NCBI GenBank assembly: GCA_014729705.1
Contig: WJJK01000254.1
Location: 1-5,945, forward strand
Direction of reading: 5' to 3'
DNA length: 5,945 nt
Origin: Candidatus Altarchaeales archaeon
Lineage (GTDB): Archaea > Altiarchaeota > Altiarchaeia > IMC4 > SCGC-AAA252-I15
In this document: positions 1 through 5,945 of the stretch, in pieces
Layout of the letters: each line of letters starts with the position of its first letter
How positions within the stretch are numbered: position 1 is the stretch's first letter
Position numbers and translations under genes: made by a program
The notes under the pieces: model-generated
Seen by the model: only the letters and a program-made list of their open reading frames with translations
What the model was told of the DNA's origin: nothing
Databases searched by the model: none

Positions 1-1
1 G

Positions 2-904
2 GATGCACCCTCTTTTGCGCAGAAGGTGGCGGCCTCCTTTGGCGTGCCCCTCTACTGCCCTGACCGGGATCTTGATGTTTCTTTGAAAAACAGTTTAACT
101 GAAGACGTTGACTGGGTTGATAAACACCAGCGGGACGCCTGTGCCGCAGCCTACGCCGCCTACAACCATAACCAAAACAAATTAAAAAACCTCTCTGCAA
201 GGGGTTTAGACGATGAAATGAAGCATTTGATTCTGCAGGGTATCTCATTGTCTGAGGCAAAGCAGTTGCTTGAATCCGGTAAAAAAACCGTTAAAACAGG
301 CGACACCCTCCCGTGTGAGAAAAACTCAAAACCTAAACCGAACCCCTTATCAGATGATTTGCGTAGGCTGAAAGCCAGCAACAAGTCTTTGAGGGGGGAG
401 CTTGAGTCAAGGAAAAAGCAGGCCTTAAAACTGAAAAAACAAAACCGGTTCCTTAAATCCGAGATGAATGAAACCCTCCGAAGGGATAAGGCGGTGGCTT
501 CAAGGGAGAAGACCATTGAAAGCCTTAAACGCAAACTCAGAAGACGTCGCAGAGAGCTTAACCAGGCGCTTGCTCTTAAAAACCTTCTCCTGGATTTCTC
601 TGAGGGAAAGATTTTTTTGGTTCCCCCCTACCCTAGAGTCTGCCAGGGGATTACCCGCATCTCAAATAAAATCCCCTCCGACTTCGATTACCGCGGCATC
701 GATTTTGTGTTTGCAGGCCGAAAGAAGATCCTGGATCAACTGGCTGAATACGGGGTGCCCACTGCACGCGAAAACCTGTTGGAAGACGCATACGGCGTTA
801 AATACATTTATTCAGAGAAATTCAGGGAATTAAGAAAAGGGAAGGAGAGGGTGTCTTTGGAGAACCTGGTTTCAGAATATCGAAGCAGGGATTCAAACAC
901 CTAA
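2..904 (+). CDS. DUF460 family (COG2433-like) predicted RNase H-fold nuclease, 3' part
   Basis: C-terminal 300 codons of a gene cut by the left edge. The frame is open from base 2 (reading DAPSFAQKVAASFG), so the GTG at 26 is an internal Val and not the start. Numbering from that Val, residues 31-38 read VDKHQRDA, the D-x-H-x-R-D-A signature near the end of the RNase H/RuvC-like domain of archaeal DUF460 proteins. Residues 60-84 are a helical segment, and about 108-190 form a Lys/Arg/Glu-rich coiled coil with an RRRRR patch at 172-176. Residues 195-285 are a small alpha/beta tail ending LENLVSEYR, the usual ending of the family. Family proteins are roughly 600-650 aa, so about half the protein lies upstream. 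The family is annotated as predicted nucleases; substrate and activity are not established to my knowledge. The basic coil suggests nucleic-acid binding (inference). The 3' end overlaps the convergent isomerase gene by 12 bp. Family assignment is fairly sure; function is not. Confidence 0.82.
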   Translation, partial: DAPSFAQKVAASFGVPLYCPDRDLDVSLKNSLTEDVDWVDKHQRDACAAAYAAYNHNQNKLKNLSARGLDDEMKHLILQGISLSEAKQLLESGKKTVKTGDTLPCEKNSKPKPNPLSDDLRRLKASNKSLRGELESRKKQALKLKKQNRFLKSEMNETLRRDKAVASREKTIESLKRKLRRRRRELNQALALKNLLLDFSEGKIFLVPPYPRVCQGITRISNKIPSDFDYRGIDFVFAGRKKILDQLAEYGVPTARENLLEDAYGVKYIYSEKFRELRKGKERVSLENLVSEYRSRDSNT

Positions 905-1591
905 ACCCTCAACGAGATCCGTTAAAGCAGCCTTCGGATCATGGGATTTAACGACTCCCGAAGCCAAAAGCACGCCTTTAGTCCCAAGCTCAAGGGCTTT
1001 GGCTACGTGTTCCTTGCTTTTCACGCCCGCCCCCGTTAAAACACCTACATGTGGGTTCACCTGCTGCACTGCTTCTACGACGGAGGTAATCAATTCAGGT
1101 CTTGATGTGACTGAAACATCCCCTCCAATCAAGTCGGGGGGTTCAACTGCAACGTAATCCGGCTTGAATACGCAGATTTTTTTGGTCTCCTCAATCGATT
1201 CCTCCTCGGTCTCCAGGCCCGAGCAGACGATGCTGGTTAAACCCACCTGCTTTATTTTTTTTATTCGAGACTCGATTTCGGGTATCGATAGTTTATGTTC
1301 TGAGTGGTTGATTAAACTTCCGACTGCCCCCGCCTCAGCCAGGGATTCAGCCAGTATCCACCCAGTGTTGCTTCCGTAGCCCACGTCGTCTACGTGTTGA
1401 GCGAAGACAGGTATGTCCACGTTCTCAACCACCCGCATTATGTCTGTCGGCTGCACCGCCACCACGATGTTTGCCTCCGTCTCCTCGGCGACCTCCTCAC
1501 AGGTTAAAGCCAAATCCAGGGCCTTCACTCCCGTAGCCTTCTCATATGTCTTAAAATTAACTACAATACTCTCCGATAAATCCACTGTCAT
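893..1591 (-). CDS. tpiA: Triosephosphate isomerase, archaeal type
   Basis: A 232-aa cytosolic TIM-barrel enzyme interconverting dihydroxyacetone phosphate and glyceraldehyde 3-phosphate in glycolysis and gluconeogenesis. Catalytic residues are all visible: Asn12 and Lys14 in VVNFKTY, electrophilic His96 in LINHSEHK (93-100), and catalytic base Glu150 in VAVEPPDLIGG (147-157), whose PPDLIG forms the flexible loop 6. Phosphate-binding turns appear as TGAGV (186-190) and GVLLASGVV (206-214). The length of about 230 aa, against about 250 in bacteria and eukaryotes, together with the EPPDLIG loop, marks the compact archaeal form, whose characterised members are tetramers. The ATG at 1589-1591 is chosen because a strong Shine-Dalgarno GAGGTGA sits 6 nt upstream and the N-terminus places Asn12/Lys14 normally. 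The gene is divergent from gatA and its last 12 bp overlap the end of the DUF460 gene. No missing key residue or frameshift is seen. Confidence 0.97.
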   Translation of the reverse strand: MTVDLSESIVVNFKTYEKATGVKALDLALTCEEVAEETEANIVVAVQPTDIMRVVENVDIPVFAQHVDDVGYGSNTGWILAESLAEAGAVGSLINHSEHKLSIPEIESRIKKIKQVGLTSIVCSGLETEEESIEETKKICVFKPDYVAVEPPDLIGGDVSVTSRPELITSVVEAVQQVNPHVGVLTGAGVKSKEHVAKALELGTKGVLLASGVVKSHDPKAALTDLVEGLGV

Positions 1592-1597
1592 ATGATT

Positions 1598-1604
1598 TCA
1601 CCTC
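1598..1604 (-). promoter_or_regulatory. Shine-Dalgarno site of the isomerase gene
   Basis: On the minus strand this reads GAGGTGA, a near-perfect match to the anti-SD tail of archaeal 16S rRNA, with 6 nt between it and the ATG at 1589-1591. It fixes the start of the isomerase and shows that this mRNA has a leader. By contrast, gatA and the 361-codon gene have no recognisable SD. Confidence 0.8.
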
Positions 1605-1644
1605 TTATTTATGCTATTTAATTGCGTCCCCTTAAATAAATAAC
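1605..1644. promoter_or_regulatory. Divergent promoter region, isomerase / gatA
   Basis: Forty AT-rich bases hold what must be both promoters if each gene starts its own transcript. On the minus strand TTATTTATTTAA (1632-1643) is a TATA-like element. It would start transcription near 1610-1612, leaving about 20 nt of leader that carries the SD site. On the plus strand CTATTTAATT (1614-1623) is a weaker TATA-like element that would start transcription near 1643-1648, at or just before the GTG/ATG of gatA. The two boxes lie within about 30 bp of each other, so TBP/TFB assembly on one could compete with the other (inference). No clear operator palindrome is visible. Confidence 0.5.
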
Positions 1645-2934
1645 GTGAGTATGGAGATTGAGCAAATCAAAAAAAACAACAAAAAACTGAACGCGTTTTT
1701 GGAATTCAACGAGCAACCGGATTCAATCCCCGAAGGCGGGCTCTCAGGCAAAACCCTTGCAGTTAAGGCTAACATGAATGTTTCAGGTCTTCACGCAAGC
1801 TGCGCAAGCAAGACGTTATCTGAATACGTGAGCGTATATGACGCTCACGTGGTCGAGCGGATTAAAAAAGAAGGCGGGTGGATTGTGGGGGTAGCTAATA
1901 TGGATGAGTTTGCATGCGGATCCTCCGGGGAGACGGGCGCCTTCGGCGCCACCCAAAACCCTAAAGCCCCCGGTTACGTGGCAGGCGGCTCAAGCGCCGG
2001 GTGTGCGGCTGCGGTGGCTGCGGGTTTAGTTGATTATGCGGTTGGAAGCGATACTGGGGGGAGCATCCGCAACCCCGCAAGCAACTGCGGGGTCGTAGGC
2101 TTTAAACCCACATATGGTGTGGTGTCACGGTATGGCTTAATTGATCTTGCGATGAGCTTGGATCAGATCGGCCCCCTCGCCAACACCGTCGATGAAGCGG
2201 CCCGCCTCCTTGAGGTGTTGGCAGGCTATGATCGGCGGGATTCCACAAGCTTAAACCTAGACCCTGATTTCTATCGTTTCACCGACAACCTTGAAGCTGA
2301 TTTGTCCTCCACAAGAATCGGGGTAGCCCCCCAGTTCACTGAATTGATTGTTGATGAGGGGATAAGGCGGATGGTGTCTGAGTCGGTGGATAAGCTGGCT
2401 GACGCCGGTTGCCAGATAATTGAGGTGGATTTACCGTCGCTTAACCTAAGCATCCCAACCTATTACTTGAATGTTTACGTCGAGTTTTATTCGGCTACCC
2501 GTAAATTCGATGGCAGAAGGTACGGCAAAAAGATAGAGGAAAACTGTGGGGGGGAGGTGTTGCGCAGAATACTTTTAGGGGAGTACATCAGCCAGAAGGA
2601 GTATTCAGGCAAATATTATCGTCGGGCTTTGAGGGCTAGGTCGGTTATCCGCTCGGAGTTGCTTGACGCCTTAGAGGGTGTGGATGTTTTGGTGGGTCCG
2701 GTTGTGCCTAAGCTTCCCCATAAAATCGGGTGTGAAGACCTCACCAACCCCCGCACCCTATATGCTTATGATGTTTTCACCACCCCCGTGAATCTTGCGG
2801 GGCTGCCTGCGGGGTCTGTGCCTGCCTCAGTTATCTGCGGCGTGCCCTGCGGCCTGCAGGTGATAGGCAAACCCCTCAAGGATCAGGCGGTTTTGAACGT
2901 CATGCGGGGATTCGAAAAATTAAATGGTTCTTGA
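1645..2934 (+). CDS. gatA: Asp-tRNA(Asn)/Glu-tRNA(Gln) amidotransferase subunit A
   Basis: GatA, the glutaminase subunit of GatCAB: it releases ammonia from glutamine so that GatB can amidate mischarged Asp-tRNA(Asn) or Glu-tRNA(Gln). In archaea the Asn role is usual because GatDE makes Gln-tRNA. Amidase-signature landmarks are present: Lys41 in AVKANMNV, cis-Ser116 in GGSSAG (114-119), and nucleophile Ser140 in GSDTGGSIRNPAS (134-146). MDEFACGSSGETGAF spans 86-100. Arg332 and Asp376 (YAYDVFT) sit where glutamine-binding Arg/Asp occur in other GatAs (alignment from memory). VEFYSATRKFDGRRYG (279-294) is the archaeal form of that segment. The length, 429 aa, fits archaeal GatA (about 430-460). 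An in-frame TAA at 1633-1635 rules out an upstream start. GTG 1645 is used here, but ATG 1651, two codons on, is equally possible. No SD is seen, which suggests a leaderless mRNA. gatB and gatC are not in the window. Confidence 0.95.
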   Translation: MSMEIEQIKKNNKKLNAFLEFNEQPDSIPEGGLSGKTLAVKANMNVSGLHASCASKTLSEYVSVYDAHVVERIKKEGGWIVGVANMDEFACGSSGETGAFGATQNPKAPGYVAGGSSAGCAAAVAAGLVDYAVGSDTGGSIRNPASNCGVVGFKPTYGVVSRYGLIDLAMSLDQIGPLANTVDEAARLLEVLAGYDRRDSTSLNLDPDFYRFTDNLEADLSSTRIGVAPQFTELIVDEGIRRMVSESVDKLADAGCQIIEVDLPSLNLSIPTYYLNVYVEFYSATRKFDGRRYGKKIEENCGGEVLRRILLGEYISQKEYSGKYYRRALRARSVIRSELLDALEGVDVLVGPVVPKLPHKIGCEDLTNPRTLYAYDVFTTPVNLAGLPAGSVPASVICGVPCGLQVIGKPLKDQAVLNVMRGFEKLNGS

Positions 2935-3712
2935 ATCGCTGGTTGTGCCAGAGAAAATAGGGAACACCCGGCGGGGCATGTTTTTCGCGGGCTTCATTTA
3001 TTCGACGGTAGGCCTCTTCCTAGCCTACACCGTCTTCAGGGCTCAGGCGAGCATGGCAAGCGTATCCTTCACCGCCATACCCCTTGTGGTGGTCATGTAT
3101 CGGACCCTGCGTTACGAGGAGGGTAAGGACTTCCGGATTAAAGGCAACTTCCCGCTTCTTAAGGAGCACCTACACGTTTTATATCTTTTCTTGTATCTTT
3201 TCCTGGGTCTTGTGGCAAGCTTCACCTTATGGTATTTCGTTTTGCCCTCTGAGGTAGGCGGGCTTCTCTTCAAGGCTCAGAACGAGGCGATAATCGGGAT
3301 TAGGAGGGGTGTGGGGACAGGCAGCTTCACGGGGGCCCAGGATTTCTTGGTTAAAATAGTTTTAAACAACCTGAGGGTGTGGGGGTTTTGCATACTATTT
3401 AGTTTCCTCTATGGGGCGGGGGCGATATTCATTTTAACCTGGAATGCGTCGGTTTTGGCTGCCGCGTTGCGTGAAAGCCCCTCACCGATGTATCTGCTTC
3501 ACGGTCTGCCTGAGATTGCCGCGTATTTCTTGGCGGCTCTTGCAGGGGGCATAATAAGTGTGGCGGTAGCCAACCACCACTATAAGTCGAAGGAGTTCGG
3601 GGAAATCGTTGTCGACTCCCTTGACTTGGTGGTCGTGTCTCTTTTGATCCTTGTCGCCTCCGCTTTTGTGGAAGTCTATGTCAGCCTGTCTTTGATGCGG
3701 CTTGGATTATGA
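2924..3712 (+). CDS. SpoIIM/DUF95-like integral membrane protein
   Basis: A 262-aa polytopic membrane protein with about six hydrophobic segments: 18-38, 43-60, 85-107, 151-181 (long, perhaps a re-entrant pair), 190-217 and 231-256. The core resembles the SpoIIM/DUF95 family: Asn148-Asn149 before the fourth segment, LYGAGAIFILTWNASV (162-177), then LLHGLPEIAA (191-200) with a conserved-looking Gly-x-Pro-Glu. In bacteria SpoIIM works in forespore engulfment; archaea do not sporulate, and the role of their homologues is unknown. A charged loop (61-82, RYEEGKDF) follows segment two. No cleavable signal peptide is evident. The ATG lies inside the 3' end of gatA, an 11-bp overlap in another frame, with no convincing SD, so the two are probably one transcript with coupled translation. 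The stop is 11 bp from the end of the convergent 361-codon gene. The family call is good; no function is assigned. Confidence 0.8.
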   Translation: MVLESLVVPEKIGNTRRGMFFAGFIYSTVGLFLAYTVFRAQASMASVSFTAIPLVVVMYRTLRYEEGKDFRIKGNFPLLKEHLHVLYLFLYLFLGLVASFTLWYFVLPSEVGGLLFKAQNEAIIGIRRGVGTGSFTGAQDFLVKIVLNNLRVWGFCILFSFLYGAGAIFILTWNASVLAAALRESPSPMYLLHGLPEIAAYFLAALAGGIISVAVANHHYKSKEFGEIVVDSLDLVVVSLLILVASAFVEVYVSLSLMRLGL

Positions 3713-3723
3713 CGTCTAAAATC

Positions 3724-4809
3724 TTATTCCCTGCCTACCTCACGCAATACCTGTTTGAATACGTGTCTTGAAAGCTGGGCTTTATCGTCAAGCTGATGCA
3801 GGCGGTGTTCCTCCGACTCCCTTAAACCCCTGGGGGTTTCTAAAACGATTTTGGTGGGTAGATTGGGGAACCCGTGTTCAGTCAAAGACCTGACGGCGCT
3901 TCTTGAGGCCTCTATGTCGCGGCACCACCCCGTATCCTTTGGGTAGAGGGTTACGTGGGGTTGTTCGCCTGATTTCTTTATCGTCCCGTATACGTATCCC
4001 CCCGCATCGTCGTATTTTATTTCCTCGACCTGCTGAAATTGACGTGTCCCCACGTATACCCTGAAATTTGCTGTTTTTTTTTCGGCGACCTCCCCTTCGA
4101 TTTCCCTGTAGCCTGGGTCTTCCTCCCCCTCTTTTCTCTTGGCAACCCATTCACCCTCTTTTCCCGGGTTTATCAGGGTGTATCCCACTAAGACTCCTGC
4201 GGGGTGGAGGAATTTCTTTGCGTCAGTGAATTCCTCATCCCCTTTGATTTTCTCTTTTATTTTCGGTTCCTTATCCAGAAGCCTTAAACCCTTCTTGATG
4301 TTTTCAACCGGCACAGCTCTGCCTGATTTCTCCGCTCTCTTCAGAGTCACCAATGCTACGTGGATTAACTCGTCTTTATGCGGTAGTTTCAGGAATTCAT
4401 CCAGGAAACCGTCTTTCTCCTTTTGGCTGGTAAAAGCCTTAGTTAGTTTATAATGTATCTCTTCCTCTTGATTCGTGTTTAACCCGATTTTCTGGCCTGT
4501 CCCGAAATCGATGTTGTAGCTAAACAGTTTAAGGAGTTTTTTGAAGGCCCGGGGGTTGTCTTGGAAGGGATCCTCCTTCATTGCTCTTAACACTCCATGC
4601 ATCCTGTGTATGCGTTCATTTGGGTTTCCCGAGAAACCGCCTCCCCACGAGATTTTATTGGTTAATACTCCTTTGACTTCAGCGCTCTCCTCCCCCATTA
4701 AATCGTCGACTGATTCGTTGATCTCCCGAATCAGGGTTTGATAGTCCCCTGCGGTTTTGGGTTGGGGGAGTTCCCCTCTGCCTTTAGAAACAGTTTTTTT
4801 GGAGTGCAT
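3724..4809 (-). CDS. Hypothetical soluble protein of unknown function (361 aa)
   Basis: I do not recognise this protein. It is long, unbroken, and highly charged (Lys, Glu, Asp, Arg), with no signal peptide, membrane segment or Cys-pair metal site. By eye it has three parts. Residues 1-200 are mainly helical, with a Gly/Asn-rich patch SWGGGFSGNPNERIHRMHG (54-72). Residues 203-292 look beta-rich, with alternating hydrophobics (GVLVGYTLINP, NFRVYVGTRQFQQVEEI, GYVYGTIKK, HVTLYPKDTGW). Residues 296-360 are helical again, ending SRHVFKQVLREVGRE. The middle could be a small beta-barrel or sheet (inference). The ATG at 4807-4809 is supported by a TATA-like box 23-33 bp upstream and no SD, so probably leaderless. 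It follows pheS on the same strand after 33 bp. An A9 run occurs at codons 243-246. The open frame of this length and its ordinary amino-acid composition make it a real gene; its function is open. Confidence 0.8.
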   Translation of the reverse strand: MHSKKTVSKGRGELPQPKTAGDYQTLIREINESVDDLMGEESAEVKGVLTNKISWGGGFSGNPNERIHRMHGVLRAMKEDPFQDNPRAFKKLLKLFSYNIDFGTGQKIGLNTNQEEEIHYKLTKAFTSQKEKDGFLDEFLKLPHKDELIHVALVTLKRAEKSGRAVPVENIKKGLRLLDKEPKIKEKIKGDEEFTDAKKFLHPAGVLVGYTLINPGKEGEWVAKRKEGEEDPGYREIEGEVAEKKTANFRVYVGTRQFQQVEEIKYDDAGGYVYGTIKKSGEQPHVTLYPKDTGWCRDIEASRSAVRSLTEHGFPNLPTKIVLETPRGLRESEEHRLHQLDDKAQLSRHVFKQVLREVGRE

Positions 4810-4831
4810 AAGGTTTTTTTTTGGGAACTAG

Positions 4832-4842
4832 AAAAATATAAA
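4832..4842 (-). promoter_or_regulatory. TATA-like promoter of the 361-codon gene
   Basis: On the minus strand this reads TTTATATTTTT, close to the archaeal TATA consensus, centred about 29 bp from the ATG at 4809. Transcription would start within a few bases of the ATG, giving a leaderless or nearly leaderless mRNA, in line with the missing SD. The box begins directly after the pheS stop (4843-4845). Its T5 run could also act as a weak U-tract terminator for pheS (inference). Confidence 0.6.
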
Positions 4843-5945
4843 TCAGTTTCTCATAAGCCAGTTGACGTCTGACTGGTATAATCCTCGTATGTCTTTTAAA
4901 CCCAGCTTTAAGGTTATCACCCTATCAAGGCCTAACCCCCATGCGAGCACTGGGACATCCGCTCCAAGAAGGGGTTTAACCACTTCAGGTCGGAAGATGC
5001 CTGCGCCCCCCAACTCTATCCACTCTCCTTTTTCTTCGAAGTAGACTTCGGGTTCCACACTCATCTCCGTGTAGGGGAAGTATCCCGGCCTGAACCTGAT
5101 TTTCGGGAAACCCATTTGGTCGTAGAATTCCTTTAATATTCCAAGCAGGTTCCGGAAGTTCACGTTAGGATCCACTACAATCCCCTCTACTTGGTGGAAT
5201 TCAGGCAGGTGTTTATAGTCTATCGCCTCGTTTCTGAACACACGCCCCACACAGAAGACTTTAGCTGGCATATCCTCTTGCGTTAATGTGGAGAGGTAGC
5301 GTGCGGTTACTGCGGTTGTATGGGTTCTAAGGAGGGTTTTCTGGGAGAGGAGGGGATCCCAGCGGCCTCCCCATCCTGTTGACTGGGTGTCGCCTCCGTC
5401 TTCATGGGTTTCCCTAATCTTATCCGCGTATTCCCCGAACCCTGGGATCTCTGTTTTCTTGGGTGTTTTCAGGTAGAATGTGTCGTGCATGTCTCTTGCC
5501 GGGTGGTCTTGGGGTTGGAATAGTGCGTCGAAGTTCCAGAAAGCCGACTCCACGTAAGGGCCCTGGATTTCTGTGAAGCCCATGTTACAGAAGATCTCTC
5601 TAACCTGCTTGATCTGCCTTGTTAGTGGATGCAGTTTAGCGGGGTATGCGGGTTTCTGGTATACATCGACTTGGTAGGGGCGGAACCCCCTCTTCCTCCA
5701 GGCGCCCTCCTTCAGGGTTTTCACAGTCAACTGCCCGATCCTCTCATCCACTTCGACTTCCTTGGCCAAATTCAAACCCTGCTTTGTGGGTTTTATTGTG
5801 ATAGTCTTTTCCGCCTCCACCTTCACGACGTTTTGCCTGGATAAAAGGTCATTTAAAGCATCTTTTTGTCCCCCCTCAACCTCTGCTACCGTGACTTTCT
5901 GTTCCCCTATTTTTTCGAGAAGCCTTTCATCTTCGGTCTTATCCC
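4843..5945 (-). CDS. pheS: Phenylalanyl-tRNA synthetase alpha subunit, 3' part
   Basis: C-terminal 366 codons of the catalytic chain of the (alpha-beta)2 class II synthetase that charges tRNA(Phe). The frame stays open to the right edge, so the GTG at 5824-5826 is an internal Val. Upstream of it 39 codons (DKTEDERLLEKIGEQKVTVA and on) continue into what looks like the last of the N-terminal winged-helix repeats of archaeal/eukaryotic PheS; about 120-150 residues should lie outside. Counting from the Val, RIGQLTVKTLKEGAW (29-43) and FRPYQVDV (48-55) lead into motif 1 (MGFTEIQGP, 82-90). Then come FQPQDHPARDMHDTF (103-117), LRTHTTAVTARYL (166-178), motif 2 (VGRVFRNEAIDYKHLPEFHQ, 193-212) and motif 3 (GGAGIFRPEV with AWGLGLDRV, to 303). 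The stop is TGA at 4843-4845. No pheT is visible. All catalytic landmarks are intact. Confidence 0.96.
   Translation of the reverse strand, partial: DKTEDERLLEKIGEQKVTVAEVEGGQKDALNDLLSRQNVVKVEAEKTITIKPTKQGLNLAKEVEVDERIGQLTVKTLKEGAWRKRGFRPYQVDVYQKPAYPAKLHPLTRQIKQVREIFCNMGFTEIQGPYVESAFWNFDALFQPQDHPARDMHDTFYLKTPKKTEIPGFGEYADKIRETHEDGGDTQSTGWGGRWDPLLSQKTLLRTHTTAVTARYLSTLTQEDMPAKVFCVGRVFRNEAIDYKHLPEFHQVEGIVVDPNVNFRNLLGILKEFYDQMGFPKIRFRPGYFPYTEMSVEPEVYFEEKGEWIELGGAGIFRPEVVKPLLGADVPVLAWGLGLDRVITLKLGLKDIRGLYQSDVNWLMRN

Noticed and set aside
26..28. GTG as start of the DUF460 gene
   Set aside because: The frame is open upstream to the window edge with family-like sequence, and the remaining protein would lack most of its nuclease domain.
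160..534. 124-codon open frame on the minus strand inside the DUF460 gene
   Set aside because: It is antisense to the coiled-coil coding region. Its Phe/Leu/Ser-rich composition is what the reverse of Lys/Glu-rich codons gives, and there is no SD or promoter.
1936..1950. GGCGCC-TTC-GGCGCC perfect hairpin
   Set aside because: It lies within codons of the conserved GatA segment ETGAFGATQ, in mid-gene. The symmetry follows from GGC/GCC codon choice, with no terminator U-tract.
2351..2402. C/D box sRNA-like spacing (TTGATGA, CTGA, CTGA)
   Set aside because: It is inside gatA, the C box does not match RTGATGA fully, and there is no paired terminal stem. Chance matches of short boxes are expected.
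4139..4453. 104-codon plus-strand open frame inside the 361-codon gene
   Set aside because: It is a mirror of the charged helical region, with no start signals and shadow-like composition.
5824..5826. GTG as start of pheS
   Set aside because: The frame continues 39 codons to the edge with winged-helix-like sequence expected in archaeal PheS; starting here would cut that domain in half.

Overview
The window reads as a tightly packed piece of an archaeal chromosome. Six protein genes fill about 98% of it, and the only gaps are 53, 11 and 33 bp long. Archaeal origin rests on four points: a DUF460/COG2433-type predicted nuclease (a family known essentially from archaea), a short archaeal-type triosephosphate isomerase, an archaeal-type GatA, and a PheRS alpha chain of the archaeal/eukaryotic layout. 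AT-rich TATA-like boxes about 25-30 nt from start codons agree with this. Base composition is moderate and genus cannot be assigned. The SpoIIM-like membrane protein resembles those of several uncultured archaeal lineages, so both Euryarchaeota and DPANN-type lineages remain possible.

Layout, left to right. A DUF460 gene (+), cut by the left edge, runs to 904 and overlaps tail-to-tail by 12 bp with the triosephosphate isomerase gene (-, 893-1591). A 53-bp divergent intergenic region (1592-1644) separates that gene from gatA (+, 1645-2934). gatA overlaps by 11 bp with a SpoIIM/DUF95-like membrane protein gene (+, 2924-3712). An 11-bp convergent gap follows, then a 361-codon gene that I do not recognise (-, 3724-4809). 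Last comes pheS (-, 4843-5945), cut by the right edge. The unrecognised gene follows pheS on the same strand but carries a TATA-like element placed to give an almost leaderless mRNA.

Functionally this is mostly housekeeping: gatA and pheS serve aminoacyl-tRNA synthesis, and the isomerase serves glycolysis/gluconeogenesis. The SpoIIM-like protein and DUF460 protein are conserved but poorly understood. I see no CRISPR array, tRNA or rRNA gene, insertion sequence, integrase, toxin-antitoxin pair or defence island, and no sign of recent transfer. The best candidate for something undescribed is the 361-aa soluble protein at 3724-4809, but nothing visible shows it belongs to a new system.
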